Source: Candidatus Gastranaerophilales bacterium
GTDB taxonomy: Bacteria; Cyanobacteriota; Vampirovibrionia; Gastranaerophilales; Gastranaerophilaceae
NCBI GenBank assembly: GCA_017415185.1
Contig: JAFQHZ010000001.1
Span: 1-37,174, forward strand
DNA: 37,174 bases
Reading direction: 5' to 3'
Shown here one piece after another: positions 9,196 through 20,961 of this stretch; within the stretch, counting starts at the first letter, position 1; every line of letters begins with the position of its first letter. Below the pieces are notes generated by a model, which was not told where the DNA came from, did no database searches, and was given only the letters and a program-made list of their open reading frames with translations. The translations under genes were made by a program, and so were the position numbers.

Positions 9196-10507
9196 TTACA
9201 CCATTATTTCTACATCTTTATCAAGATAATCTAAGTGCCATTTTTGTATAGCTTCGCCAGGATATAATAAGCCAATTCCAGGAGGATAAGGCATTATTGT
9301 TTTGTTTGAAATTTTAAGAAGTGAATTTTCTTTATTAACATACATATATTCACGATTAAACGTGTCCACTGGTTGAATTTTTGTTAGTGGAAAAGGTTGA
9401 AAATCTGTTTTAACAAATTCATAAGATGGGTTTGTAATAACCTTTTTTAAGCCATTTTTTAATTTTTCAAGCTTTGATTTTGTTGTTCCAATTCCTGTTA
9501 AATATAAACAAGAAATTGCATTATTCATTTCATCTTCAATATTAAATTCGTCAAACATAATTTCCGATAAATCGTATCCTGAAATTCCTTCTTTTCTTGC
9601 AAGAATTTTTGTTTGATCATGGTTTTCGCTTACATAAAATTGAACGCCAAAACGATTTAAGTCTTTTTTTAGCTTGTCTATTTCGCAAAATAACCCATTA
9701 ATTTCTTTATTGCCATCTTCTGAATTTAAGAAATTAATGCAGTGTTCGATATTTGACAATAAAGGATATGAAGGAGAAGATGTTTGAAAGATATTAATTG
9801 CCCTTTGAAATGTTTCAATATCAATGTTTTGGATATTATTTCCAATGTTTAATAATGCGCATTGGTTAAGTGCGCCTGCGGTTTTATGCAAAGAATTAAT
9901 TGAAACATCAGCTCCTTGCTCCATTGCTGATTTAGGCAAGTTTGAAGAAAAATTGTTCAATGTTCCATGGGCTTCATCCACAATTAAATAAATATTAAAT
10001 TTTTTGCAAAGTTTTGCAATTTTTTCAATATCTGAGTTTATTCCTTCATAAGTTGGCGATGTCATAATGAAAGCTTTGTATTGATTAAGATTGAAAGTTG
10101 ATTCTAATTTTTCGCAATCAATATGAGTATATATTCCCCAATTTTCGTCTGTTTCAGGAATAAACCAATCAACAATTCCTGCAGTCAAAATTAATCCATT
10201 AAAAACTGATTTATGACAATTTCTTGCGACTAAAACTTTATCCCCTGGATTAATTAAGGCTTTCATAGCACTCAAAATTGCCGTTGTTGCGCCTTGAGTA
10301 ATGAAAAAAGTTTGCTTAGCGTTCATTATTTCGGACGCTTTTGCTTGAGCATAAAAAATTGAACTTTTAGGATTAGACAAATTATCAAATCCATTTACTT
10401 CAGAATAGTCAATGTTATACATATTGCTTATGCTTGTGTTAAACATTGGTTTTTGCGAATGTGATGGTGTTGTGAATAATATTTTATCTGTTTTTTTGCT
10501 TAATAAT

Positions 10508-10521
<14 letters not shown>
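9196..10521 (-). CDS. Orn/Lys/Arg decarboxylase-family PLP enzyme
   Basis: This is a fold-type I PLP decarboxylase of the basic amino acid group (Gram-positive-type SpeA/lysine decarboxylase, OKR_DC_1), probably making cadaverine, putrescine or agmatine; the substrate cannot be read from sequence. The PLP lysine is K213 in SINSLHKTAGALNQ, the cofactor Asp is in VDEAHG (D182), and FITQGATTAILSA holds the phosphate loop. The C-terminal domain shows PYPPGIGLLYPGE, typical of this family. At 441 residues it lacks the N-terminal wing domain of inducible enterobacterial enzymes. There is no Shine-Dalgarno. TTGTTT-N17-TAATAT places the -10 six bases before the ATG. It is divergent from ligA with only 23 bases between start codons and is followed by deoB. 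Confidence 0.88.
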
Positions 10522-12560
<2,039 letters not shown>

Positions 12561-12561
12561 T

Positions 12562-13284
12562 ATGCTAAAAAGATTTGCTGTTACTTTTTTAATGTGTGGA
12601 ATGATGTTTGCGCCTGTAATTGCAGCAGATTGTCAAGAATCTATTATTACAACTGATGCAACAATCAATCGTGAAATTGCGCCAGATACAGCAAAAATTA
12701 CATTTATGGTTGAAAATTCAGGATTAAATTTGGCCGCTATTAAAGAAAAAAATGACAAAATTGTTAATGATGCAATGGCTGCAATTAAAGCCCAATTAGC
12801 AACTAACGAATCCATTAAAACAATTGCTTTTAATGTTCGAAATATTTATTCTTACAAGGATAAAGTTCGTGTATTTCAAAAATACGCTGTGTCTAATGGG
12901 TTTGAAGTTAAGTTAAAAGATTTAGATAAAGTTTCAAATATAATTAATCTAGCTATGGGTAATGGCGTTAAAAATATTGAAGGCGTAAATTTTTACATTG
13001 AAGATTCAGAATCTGTTTGTAACAATATGATGGCAGAAGCAATTAAAATGGGTAAAAATCGAATTCAACACTTATCAAATGCAGCAGGAACTTCTCTTGA
13101 TAAAGCAAAAAGCATTAACCCATATTGTTCTTTGAATTCTTCTAACACTCGCTCTCATGTAAACAAGGTTTATGCTAATGCAATGGTTGATTCTGTTGCT
13201 GCAGATGCACCTGCAATGGAAACATTTGAACCTGGAAAAATAAACGTTAGAGCTTCTGTTAATATGGTTTATTATTTAAAATAA
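12562..13284 (+). CDS. Secreted SIMPL-domain (DUF541) protein
   Basis: A signal peptide is clear: MLKRF, a hydrophobic core (AVTFLMCGMMFAPVIA) and likely cleavage after AIAA near residue 22. The mature protein has the SIMPL/DUF541 pattern: an opening strand with TTDATINREIAPDTAKITFMVEN, NDAMAAIKAQL, and a closing INVRASVNMVYYL. It should lie in the periplasm or envelope; the family's molecular role is not well defined. I place the start at ATG 12562, after a strong GGAGG in the end of ligA; an upstream in-frame ATG at 12523 lies within ligA and would bury the signal peptide. It is cotranscribed with ligA. No terminator is obvious after it. Confidence 0.85.
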   Translation: MLKRFAVTFLMCGMMFAPVIAADCQESIITTDATINREIAPDTAKITFMVENSGLNLAAIKEKNDKIVNDAMAAIKAQLATNESIKTIAFNVRNIYSYKDKVRVFQKYAVSNGFEVKLKDLDKVSNIINLAMGNGVKNIEGVNFYIEDSESVCNNMMAEAIKMGKNRIQHLSNAAGTSLDKAKSINPYCSLNSSNTRSHVNKVYANAMVDSVAADAPAMETFEPGKINVRASVNMVYYLK

Positions 13285-13298
13285 AGTTTGTTAAGGGC

Positions 13299-13411
13299 TT
13301 GCGTTTTAATTTGCAAATGATATTATATAAATATCGGCACTGGATGGAGTAACCTTTGAGGTTTTATGATTTTCGTGCTTTTTATATTGTATTAGGTCAT
13401 TTAGGAAACTT
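13299..13411 (+). promoter_or_regulatory. Promoter and structured leader of the SNF2 gene
   Basis: TTGCGT (13299-13304), 16 bases, TATTAT (13321-13326) predicts a start near 13333 and a ~79-base leader. The leader contains nested complementary arms: GCAC (13337-13340) with GTGC (13375-13378), and AACCT (13351-13355) with AGGTT (13359-13363). The outer arm is followed by TTTTTAT, so it may act as an attenuator or be a short RNA. AGGAAA precedes the GTG start. Confidence 0.4.
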
Positions 13412-16400
13412 GTGAAGTACACATTTAATAATAAATTTCTTAAGGATAATTCTAAACCTGGTTCTTATAGAAGAGGATATGAAACTTTTCAAAAGGACAT
13501 GGTAACAGAGCTTAAGTTTAATGAAAATATCGTCAGAGCAAAAGTAAAGGGCAATTTTAAATCTCATTATGAAACTGGGATTAAATTTACAAAAGCTGGC
13601 GTTAAGCCAACTTGCAATTGTCCTTTAGAAGAGCCTTGGTGTAAACATGCTATTGCTCTTGGTTTTGCAACTTTGAAAAATCATTTTTTTGAAGAATTTC
13701 TTTATGAAAAAATGAACATTGAGCCTGAATTAACCGATGAAGATTTGCCAATGTTCGAAAATCCTCAAGGCGATTTTATTTTCCATTTCAATCCAAAACG
13801 TCGCCAAAATTTCTTTTCAATTTTGGTTATGAATCGCCATACAAAAAAAGTTATTCGTGATTTGGAAGCTGTTTTTAAACAAATCATTGCTCGACAAAAA
13901 GAGGAAGAAAATTTTGAATTAAACAACGCTCAAAAGCTCGAAGTTGTTATGTTTAAAATGCTTTTGAGTCAATCAAGGTTGGATAAAAAATCTGGCTGGT
14001 ATGATGTTCAAATCAACAAATTTGATGAGTTTTTCAAAATGCTTTCTAAACAAGAAGACGTTATTGACGCTAAAACTCACAAAAAAATCAAATTTTCTGA
14101 TTCAATTTGGAATCTTTGTTTAGATGTTAATGTTTCTTATGTTGGAAATGTTTTATTAAGTTTATATTGGAAACGAAACGATATTGATGAAATTTATCCT
14201 TTTGAGGATGTGAGATATTTTTCTCGTCAATTGAAATGGGGACGATACAAAGACATTATTTTCCCTGTGGATGCATCAGTAAGTGTTGTTCCTCAAAACC
14301 TTACTAAAACAAGCTTTTCGGATATAAAAGACGCCGATGGTGGCAAATTTGTTTATGAGGACTTGCCTAAAATTAAAGAAGCAATGACAGTTAATATGTC
14401 TGAAGAAATGGAAAAGCTCACATTTGAAAAACGTCCGCCAAAGTGTGTTGTTGAGCTTGGAGTTGATTATGATCAAAGCTTAAAAGCTTCTTTAGAATTT
14501 GAATATGACGGCGTGAGAGTTCCTTATCAAAAGCAATTTAAAAGCCCTTATGTTACAATTAAGGATCCTAAAAAAGATTTACTTTATTGGGTAAAAAGGG
14601 ATATGCAGCTTGAACAAGCAGCTTATCAAATGCTTCTTGCTTGCAGATTTGCGCCCGTTCAATCAAACAACTTGGCGCTTGATAAAGAATATGCTATTGA
14701 TTTTTATAATTACTATATTTCAAAAGCAGGCGATGGCTGGCAATTTATTGAAAAAGACGATTTATCTTTCTATAAATTAAATAAAAAAGGCTTAAAATTA
14801 ATTGCAGACATAGACTTTAGCGAAGATGGCACAGATATTTTTGAAATTCAACTTAAGGGTCTTGCTGATGATAGAGAAGTTGATTTTGAAAAGGTTATTG
14901 ATTTAACTTATGAGGGTGCAAAATATTACAATGTTCCTTCAGGAGGACAAGTTTCCATCCCTACCGATGATGTTTTGTCTTTGTTGAAATCTTTCAATAC
15001 TTATGATGTTTACAAAAACAATGATGAAAAATATATCGTAAAAACATATCGTGCTGGGGTTGTGTCTGAAATGGAAAAAATGGGCATAACTTTAAAAATG
15101 AGCCGTAGTTTTTCTAAATTTTGGAAAGAAATTTCCACCTTTTCAACAATGGATACAACCACTCTTCCGAAAGCTTCAAAAGCCGAATTAAGAGAATATC
15201 AATTGAAAGGTTATTCTTGGCTTTGGTTTTTGTATAAATATGGCTTAAATGGCGTTCTAGCAGACGATATGGGGCTTGGAAAAACCGTTCAAACTTTAAC
15301 TTTATTACAAAAAGCAAAAGAAAAAGATGGTAAAGAGCCAAGTTTGGTTGTTTGCCCTACTTCTGTTGTTTTTAACTGGGAAAAAGAAATTGAAAAATTT
15401 GCGCCAAACCTTAAGTTTTTAACATTGGCTGGCGTTGATAGAAAAAGTAATTTTGATAAAATTCAAGATTATGATGTTGTTATCACAAGCTATGCTTTAA
15501 TTAGAAGAGATATTGAAGAACTCAAGGAACAAAAATTCAGATATATCATTCTTGATGAATCTCAAAATATTAAAAACTCTTCTTCTCAAACAGCTCGTGC
15601 TTGTAAAACACTGAATGCTGGTCATAGATTGGCTCTTTCAGGTACGCCAATTGAAAATAAACTTGAAGAATTGTGGTCTGTTTTTGATTTTCTTATGCCT
15701 GGATTTTTGTTTGATGCAAAAGAATTTAATAATAGATTTGTTGTTCCAATTGTTGATGGTGAGGATACAGAGGTTCAAAAGCGCTTAAAATCACAAATTT
15801 TCCCATTTATTCTTCGCCGTATGAAAAGAGACGTTGCAAAAGATTTGCCTGATAAAATCGAATCAGTTGCATATTGTGAACTCACATCTGACCAAAAAGA
15901 CTTGTATTTGCAAGTTCTTGATTCAACTAAAGAAGAATTATTTAAATCAATCGAGACAGTTGGTCTTGAAAAATCTAGAATGTCGATTTTCTCTGCGCTG
16001 TTGCGCTTAAGACAAATTTGTTGTCATCCAAGATTGTATGATAAAGAAGGTCAACTTGGTATCAATGAATCAGGTAAATTTGAACAATTGCAAAATATGC
16101 TAGAACAAGTTATTGCAGAAAAGCATAGAGTATTATTGTTCTCTCAATTTGTTGGAATGCTTGATATCATTAAAGCTTGGCTTGATTCTAAAGGTATTAA
16201 AAATGAATATCTATCGGGTAAAACAAAAGATAGACAAGCCGTTGTTGAACGATTCAATAATGACCCAACAATTCCAATTTTCCTTGTTTCACTTAAGGCT
16301 GGCGGAACTGGCTTGAATCTTACTGGCGCAGATTATGTTATCCACTATGACCCATGGTGGAACCCTGCGGTTGAAGACCAAGCAACAGATAGGGCTTATC

Positions 16401-16579
16401 GTATCGGTCAAACTAAAAAAGTCTTTGTTTATAGACTTATTACCAAAGGGACTGTTGAAGAAAAAATTCAAGCTCTTAAATCAAAGAAACGCTCGCTTGT
16501 TGATAGCGTAATTTCAATTGATAGAAATATCGTTAAATCGCTTACATATCAAGACATCAAGGATATTTTCTCAATTTAA
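13412..16579 (+). CDS. SWIM zinc finger and SNF2-family DEAD/DEAH helicase
   Basis: This is a large (1055 aa) Swi2/Snf2 ATPase of the RapA/HepA-like bacterial group, probably a double-strand DNA translocase that remodels protein-DNA or polymerase complexes. An N-terminal SWIM finger is visible as C-x-C-x8-C-x-H (TCNCPLEEPWCKHA, residues ~67-81). The ATPase has motif I DDMGLGKTVQT (~617), the motif II variant DESQ (~713), motif III LSGTPIENKLEELWS, and the C-terminal helicase motifs LLFSQFVGMLD, SLKAGGTGLNL and QATDRAYRIGQ. The start is GTG 13412 with AGGAAA upstream. It stands alone after a structured leader, with no restriction or defence partner nearby, so a housekeeping role is more likely than phage defence. 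Confidence 0.93.
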   Translation: MKYTFNNKFLKDNSKPGSYRRGYETFQKDMVTELKFNENIVRAKVKGNFKSHYETGIKFTKAGVKPTCNCPLEEPWCKHAIALGFATLKNHFFEEFLYEKMNIEPELTDEDLPMFENPQGDFIFHFNPKRRQNFFSILVMNRHTKKVIRDLEAVFKQIIARQKEEENFELNNAQKLEVVMFKMLLSQSRLDKKSGWYDVQINKFDEFFKMLSKQEDVIDAKTHKKIKFSDSIWNLCLDVNVSYVGNVLLSLYWKRNDIDEIYPFEDVRYFSRQLKWGRYKDIIFPVDASVSVVPQNLTKTSFSDIKDADGGKFVYEDLPKIKEAMTVNMSEEMEKLTFEKRPPKCVVELGVDYDQSLKASLEFEYDGVRVPYQKQFKSPYVTIKDPKKDLLYWVKRDMQLEQAAYQMLLACRFAPVQSNNLALDKEYAIDFYNYYISKAGDGWQFIEKDDLSFYKLNKKGLKLIADIDFSEDGTDIFEIQLKGLADDREVDFEKVIDLTYEGAKYYNVPSGGQVSIPTDDVLSLLKSFNTYDVYKNNDEKYIVKTYRAGVVSEMEKMGITLKMSRSFSKFWKEISTFSTMDTTTLPKASKAELREYQLKGYSWLWFLYKYGLNGVLADDMGLGKTVQTLTLLQKAKEKDGKEPSLVVCPTSVVFNWEKEIEKFAPNLKFLTLAGVDRKSNFDKIQDYDVVITSYALIRRDIEELKEQKFRYIILDESQNIKNSSSQTARACKTLNAGHRLALSGTPIENKLEELWSVFDFLMPGFLFDAKEFNNRFVVPIVDGEDTEVQKRLKSQIFPFILRRMKRDVAKDLPDKIESVAYCELTSDQKDLYLQVLDSTKEELFKSIETVGLEKSRMSIFSALLRLRQICCHPRLYDKEGQLGINESGKFEQLQNMLEQVIAEKHRVLLFSQFVGMLDIIKAWLDSKGIKNEYLSGKTKDRQAVVERFNNDPTIPIFLVSLKAGGTGLNLTGADYVIHYDPWWNPAVEDQATDRAYRIGQTKKVFVYRLITKGTVEEKIQALKSKKRSLVDSVISIDRNIVKSLTYQDIKDIFSI

Positions 16580-16660
16580 CATTCTTTAATATTTAACCAA
16601 AATTTGGCAATTATTTTTTTCAGGAGTTATTACACTATTGTAGAAATAATGGTGGATTTT

Positions 16661-16852
16661 ATGCATATTACAACTCCAAGTATTGTTAAATTTATACAAC
16701 CCGTTAAAGAAGGAATTAAAATCGATGATATTGATAAAGTATTTACAAAATACGATGGCTATTTGGAATTTCCAAACGGCAAAAAAGCATCTAATATGTT
16801 AGATGCTTTCATAGCTGCAACAGGCGCAAATGTAATTGATTATAAAGCTTAG
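16661..16852 (+). CDS. Small unknown protein (63 aa)
   Basis: I do not recognise it. The frame shows [18 protein letters not shown], then [20 protein letters not shown] and a closing [14 protein letters not shown], with no signal peptide or membrane segment. Two ATGs are possible: 16649 (after TATTAC-like promoter sequence) and 16661, which has GGTGG 5 bases upstream and is preferred; the longer frame from a TTG at 16604 is improbable. Codon use matches its neighbours. Its stop overlaps the prfA stop by 4 bases on the opposite strand. It may be only moderately conserved. Confidence 0.55.
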   Translation: MHITTPSIVKFIQPVKEGIKIDDIDKVFTKYDGYLEFPNGKKASNMLDAFIAATGANVIDYKA

Positions 16853-17940
16853 ACTTCGGTTTGTGCCAATTTTTCCATTTTTAATTTTTGGTCATATTCG
16901 ATAAGCATTCCAATAAGCTTATCTAATTCACCTTCAATAACTTCTCTTACATCGAGATTTTGACCGATTCTATGGTCTGTTAATCTGCCTTGAGGGAAGT
17001 TGTATGTTCTAATTCGCTCCGACCTATCTCCAGTTCCAACTTGAGAACGTCTAAGGTCTGTTACTTCTTGCATTTGCTTTTGAACTTCCATATCGTAAAG
17101 CTTAGCTTTTAAGATTTGCAATGCTCTTTCTTTGTTTTGAAGCTGAGAACGCTCTTCTGTGCAGAAAATCATTATTCCAGTAGGTTTATGAAAAACACGA
17201 GCAGCAGTTTCAACTTTGTTTACGTTTTGACCGCCAGCGCCTCCTGAACGAGCTGTTGTGATTTCGATATCGTTCATATTAAGCTCAATTTCAACATCAT
17301 CAACTTCGGGCATAACTGCAACTGTGGCAGTTGATGTATGAACTCTTCCTTGTGATTCCGTTTGAGGAACTCTTTGAACCCTGTGAACTCCTGATTCATA
17401 TTTAAGCTGTGAATAAATATTATCTCCGCCTTTAACAGAAATAACAACTTCTGATACGCCTCCTGCTTCACATTCATTAATTGAAAGAATTTTTGTTTGC
17501 CAACCTTTATTTGCAGCATATCTTAAATACATTCTCATTAAGTCGCCTGCAAAAATGTTTGCTTCGTCTCCACCTGCAGAACCCCTGATTTCAAGCATAA
17601 TATCTTTATCATCCATTGGGTCACGAGGTAATAAAAGAACTTTTAATCTGTGTTCGTATTCTTCGATTTTTGATTGCGATTCTGCTATTTCAGTATTAAG
17701 AAATTCTTTCATAGAAGCATCTTTTTCAACATAAAGCATTTCTTTGGAATCTTTAATTGTTTCCATTGCTTCTTTATATTTGTAATAAATTTCAACGGTT
17801 TCTTCCATTGTCTTTCTTTGTTTTGAAAGATCACGGAATTTTTCATAATCTTGAATAACATTAGGATCAGACAAAGCTACGCCTAATTCTTGATATTTTT
17901 TTTCGATTTGTTCTACTTTTTCAAATATTGAATTATCCAT
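16849..17940 (-). CDS. prfA: Peptide chain release factor 1
   Basis: It recognises UAA and UAG on the ribosome and triggers peptide release. The GGQ motif lies in [17 protein letters not shown]. The codon-recognition region reads [14 protein letters not shown], giving a P-x-T tripeptide (PQT), which marks RF1 rather than RF2 (SPF). The ending [13 protein letters not shown] is also typical. With ATG 17940 it has 363 residues, the usual length. An in-frame ATG at 17976 has a better Shine-Dalgarno (AGGA) and would add 12 residues and a 44-base overlap with thyX, so the true start is not certain. It is the last gene of rpmE-thyX-prfA. Confidence 0.96.
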   Translation of the reverse strand: MDNSIFEKVEQIEKKYQELGVALSDPNVIQDYEKFRDLSKQRKTMEETVEIYYKYKEAMETIKDSKEMLYVEKDASMKEFLNTEIAESQSKIEEYEHRLKVLLLPRDPMDDKDIMLEIRGSAGGDEANIFAGDLMRMYLRYAANKGWQTKILSINECEAGGVSEVVISVKGGDNIYSQLKYESGVHRVQRVPQTESQGRVHTSTATVAVMPEVDDVEIELNMNDIEITTARSGGAGGQNVNKVETAARVFHKPTGIMIFCTEERSQLQNKERALQILKAKLYDMEVQKQMQEVTDLRRSQVGTGDRSERIRTYNFPQGRLTDHRIGQNLDVREVIEGELDKLIGMLIEYDQKLKMEKLAQTEV

Positions 17941-18625
17941 TTTTGGTTGGTTTCCTTCCGCAAGAGTTGTCTTCATCGCAATATCCTAATCTTTCGCATT
18001 TTGGAACTAAATGCTCAGCAAGCCAAGGCTCTTCTTTAATTACCAGTGCGCACATTTTGGCAACTGCCATTCTGATTTCTAACTGTGCTCTTGTGCAGAG
18101 CCTTAAATTTGCAAGGTGAATTAATTCTCTTAAATTTAAGCTTGTCACAATTGAGCTTGCAGTTGCGTTTGGTAAAATTGAACGAGCATCTTCTTTTTTA
18201 ATGCCCGCATCAACAAATTCGGCATATAGTTTTGAAGTCGCTTCCATGTGTTTAATAAATTTTTCTTCTAATTCTGGGTTTTTTTCAATTGCAACTGGCA
18301 TAACAAAATCGAAATCTGCTTCTTTGACATATCTTTGAGACTTTTGAGAGAAGCTCATGTGTCTATGTCGAACAAGTTGGTGTGTTGCTGCTCTTGAAAT
18401 ATTGTTTATTGCGAAAGTCAATTGAATGTGTTCAATTGTTGAATAATGACCAGAAGAAATAATTCGCTTAATTAGTGCTAATTTTTTTTCTTTGTCATCA
18501 GTAATGTTTTTAAAGATTTCAACCGCTCCGTCAGCACTATAACAAGTTCTGCAAGCAGTATAAATAACATCAAGCAAATTGCTTGGCATTGCAATTAAGC
18601 TTACTTCTAAATTTTTCTTTGGCAT
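17933..18625 (-). CDS. thyX: Flavin-dependent thymidylate synthase
   Basis: It makes dTMP from dUMP with FAD and NADPH, replacing ThyA. The ThyX signature R-H-R-x7-S-x-R is seen as [14 protein letters not shown] (residues 86-99), followed by [21 protein letters not shown] and the C-terminal substrate helix CTRAQLEIR. The frame opens upstream to 18700, but that stretch runs through the rpmE terminator hairpin, so I choose ATG 18625 (230 aa), which has GGGGGT just upstream. It overlaps prfA by 8 bases. Confidence 0.95.
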   Translation of the reverse strand: MPKKNLEVSLIAMPSNLLDVIYTACRTCYSADGAVEIFKNITDDKEKKLALIKRIISSGHYSTIEHIQLTFAINNISRAATHQLVRHRHMSFSQKSQRYVKEADFDFVMPVAIEKNPELEEKFIKHMEATSKLYAEFVDAGIKKEDARSILPNATASSIVTSLNLRELIHLANLRLCTRAQLEIRMAVAKMCALVIKEEPWLAEHLVPKCERLGYCDEDNSCGRKPTKNG

Positions 18626-18654
18626 ATCGACCCCCGCTAATTCCCATAAATAAA

Positions 18655-18683
18655 CTTTTGGCTGGTAATTAGCCAGCCAAAAG
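18655..18683 (-). terminator. Intrinsic terminator between rpmE and thyX
   Basis: The 11-bp perfect stem CTTTTGGCTGG / CCAGCCAAAAG has a 7-base loop and is followed on the minus strand by TTTATTTATG. It lies between the rpmE stop and the chosen thyX start. It may be partial, since no clear new promoter for thyX is seen. Confidence 0.75.
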
Positions 18684-18700
18684 TGATTTTGTTTTTGCAA

Positions 18701-18898
18701 CTATTTTTGATAACGTTTTTTGAATCTTTCAACTCTACCTTCTGAGTCAAGGATTTTTTGGTTTCCAGTGTAGAATGGATGACAAGCGTTACAGATTTCA
18801 ACAGTGATGTTTTCTTCAACTGAACCTGTTTCGATTTCATTACCACATACACATTTTATAGTTGTTTTTTGGTAATCTGGGTGAATATCTTTTTTCAT
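18701..18898 (-). CDS. rpmE: 50S ribosomal protein L31
   Basis: This 65-aa ribosomal protein begins [20 protein letters not shown]. It is the zinc-binding type, with C-x-C (KCVCGN) and C-x-x-C ([10 protein letters not shown]) pairs. The conserved HPFYTG and the basic end [12 protein letters not shown] fit the family. The ATG has AAAGGGAAAA upstream. It is preceded by a good promoter and followed by a hairpin terminator, and thyX and prfA follow in the same direction; rpmE next to prfA is a common bacterial arrangement. Confidence 0.97.
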   Translation of the reverse strand: MKKDIHPDYQKTTIKCVCGNEIETGSVEENITVEICNACHPFYTGNQKILDSEGRVERFKKRYQK

Positions 18899-18933
18899 TT
18901 GTTTTCCCTTTAATGATAATGACTTATATTACT

Positions 18934-18961
18934 ATTTTATATGGTGAAAAAAATATTTCAA
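18934..18961 (-). promoter_or_regulatory. Promoter of rpmE
   Basis: On the minus strand, TTGAAA (18961-18956), 16 bases, TAAAAT (18939-18934) predicts a start about 7 bases later and a ~30-base leader that includes the Shine-Dalgarno. Confidence 0.6.
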
Positions 18962-18990
18962 GACAAGATTACTTAAAACTTTATATTAAT

Positions 18991-20826
18991 TTATTCTTCT
19001 GGTTCTGGATCGTCATCGTCGTCGTCTGGGTCGGCTCCATCTGCATCATTTGTTTCTAATTCTTCCCATTTTTTTCTATCAGCCGCCATTTCTTCTTCGC
19101 TCCATTGTGCGACTTCTTTTTCTTTTTGGGCTATTTCTTCAAATTTTGCACTAATAGCTTCACCTTTTCTTTTTGCTTGAGCATTTGTAGCGTCAACGAT
19201 TGATTTTGCCATATCTTCGCTAAAGCCCCAAGCATTCCAAGCTTTTCCAAGCTCTGTATCTAATTCTTCATTTTTAAGTGTAAAGATGTTGATTTTTTCA
19301 CTTGAATCGTGTACCTGCTCTATTTCACTTATATCTTGCGCAAATCTTCCTTTGCCTTCGACTTCGTCTGTGAATTCATAATTTTCATCAAGCCAATCAT
19401 TGCTATCAAGAGTTTGATAACCTTTCATATCTTGTCCATTCATTGTTGCGCTGAATGTGCCAAGAAGAGTGTTTCCTTCGCCAAGGTCTTGATTTGTGCT
19501 TTGGTATGAATTCAAATTGATTCCATCTGAAGCATTTGTGAACACATCGCTTGCTTTAACGATTTCTTGAGTGCCATCTTTGTTTGTTTTAATAACTTTA
19601 ACATTTCCTGCATCCATTTCGGCTGCTGTTACTTTGCCATCATTATCAGTATCAAGAGCTTTCATTTCAGAAAAACCATCTTTGGCTCCAAGAAATTCGT
19701 TTTCATTTGTAATATCTTCGTTGTTATCAGTATCAACAAAGAAATCATATCTTGCATTATCGTTTGAAAAACCAATTGGGTCAGTACAGCTTGCCTGAGA
19801 ATCTTCTGCGCCATTTTCGGCTGCTTCTTCAACTAATTCATCAAGTTCGCCTTTAACTTCTTGCGCTTTTTCACCAAGAGCTTTATTGTCATCATTCAAT
19901 GTTCCTAAATCAGAAACATATCCTTTTAATAAGCTCATTTTATGATTTGCATCGACTAATTGACATACAACATCTGATAATTGTCTGCCTGATTTTGTTT
20001 CAAGCCCTTTTAAGTCGCCTGCAATTCCGCTTTGAAATTCTTCATAAGTCATTTCGCCATTCGAATTTGTATATGCGCTTAGGCGGTTTTGAACTGCTTG
20101 CTGGGCTTTTTGTTTATGTTCTTCTTGAATGTCTTTGCTTTCTTCGATTGCTTTTTTGATTTGTTCTTCAACTTCTTCTTGCAATGCTTCGATTGTTACT
20201 TCTAAAACCTGCATTTCATGGTTATTTGAAAGAATTTGATTATTTAATGAAGCAAGTTCGGCTTTTTTTGCCTTAATTTCTTCTGAGTCTTCGCCTGTTG
20301 CAGCAACTAAATGAGAAGAAAATCTTGAATAGATTTTTTGCGCTTCTTCGCCATGACCATAAGGACGAGTATAGGTTCCATCTGTGCCTGTTGGAGCAAT
20401 ACCAACAGATGGGAAAGCTTGAGAGATAATACTTAAAATTTGTGCTTTTGTAAAGCCTTCGTTGGCTAGAATTTTAATAATTCCATCATCCATAGCAGAA
20501 TTAAGCGCTTGCAATTCTGGGTTTGATGCAGAATATGGGTCGCTTCCGCCAGAAAAAGCTGTTTTGTTATATTTTGCTTTGATTTCTTCAGCACGAGCAG
20601 TAACATCGCCATCGCCTTTTTTGCTTTTGCCTGCACCTTGCGTGTCTTTAGTTGAGTTGTTTTTAATTAAAGATGTATCAATTCCATCTTCCTCTAAAGA
20701 TTTTAATTCGTCTAAAGTAAAGCCTCCGCTTGAAGCTTCTTCAATGCTTTGAATTTGTTCTTCAGTTAATCCTTTGTAAAGATCTGCAATTTTAACATTG
20801 CCATTTAAGTTGTAAACAGTCGTCAT
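18991..20826 (-). CDS. Large acidic EF-hand protein of unknown function
   Basis: This is a 611-aa, strongly acidic protein without a signal peptide. A canonical EF-hand loop DTDNDGKVTAAEMD lies near residue 391. A second, weaker one (DTDNNEDITNENEF) lies about 27 residues before it, so calcium binding is likely. Residues ~185-250 are rich in E, K, Q and L with a heptad-like pattern (coiled coil). Another charged helix lies near the C-terminus, and the end is an acidic tail with six consecutive Asp. I place the start at ATG 20826, preceded by GGAGAAGG; a TTG 15 bases upstream is inside that Shine-Dalgarno. It is a single gene with a leader that can fold (GATATA...GTC / GAC...TATATC). It is divergent from lepA. 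Function unknown; a structural or secreted protein is possible. Confidence 0.8.
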   Translation of the reverse strand: MTTVYNLNGNVKIADLYKGLTEEQIQSIEEASSGGFTLDELKSLEEDGIDTSLIKNNSTKDTQGAGKSKKGDGDVTARAEEIKAKYNKTAFSGGSDPYSASNPELQALNSAMDDGIIKILANEGFTKAQILSIISQAFPSVGIAPTGTDGTYTRPYGHGEEAQKIYSRFSSHLVAATGEDSEEIKAKKAELASLNNQILSNNHEMQVLEVTIEALQEEVEEQIKKAIEESKDIQEEHKQKAQQAVQNRLSAYTNSNGEMTYEEFQSGIAGDLKGLETKSGRQLSDVVCQLVDANHKMSLLKGYVSDLGTLNDDNKALGEKAQEVKGELDELVEEAAENGAEDSQASCTDPIGFSNDNARYDFFVDTDNNEDITNENEFLGAKDGFSEMKALDTDNDGKVTAAEMDAGNVKVIKTNKDGTQEIVKASDVFTNASDGINLNSYQSTNQDLGEGNTLLGTFSATMNGQDMKGYQTLDSNDWLDENYEFTDEVEGKGRFAQDISEIEQVHDSSEKINIFTLKNEELDTELGKAWNAWGFSEDMAKSIVDATNAQAKRKGEAISAKFEEIAQKEKEVAQWSEEEMAADRKKWEELETNDADGADPDDDDDDPEPEE

Positions 20827-20948
20827 TCCGGCCTTCTCCAAGATAGATATACGTCACCACGACATCTATATCGGCATTATTTTGCTGCAACTTTAATTAT
20901 TGTAAAATTTCTTAACATTTAAATTTAAATTATGAAATTTTTTTATTG

Positions 20949-20961
20949 TATAATTATTTTT
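20949..20961 (+). promoter_or_regulatory. -10 box directly before lepA start
   Basis: A perfect TATAAT (20949-20954) is followed by 7 bases and the lepA ATG, with no Shine-Dalgarno between. No strong -35 is seen. The expected transcription start coincides with the start codon. Confidence 0.6.

Noticed and set aside
13412-16579. SNF2 helicase as part of a defence system
   Set aside because: It has a SWIM finger and RapA-like architecture, with no methylase, nuclease or phospholipase-type partner next to it.
18625-18700. Longer thyX start upstream
   Set aside because: It would run through the rpmE terminator hairpin and adds residues not typical of ThyX.
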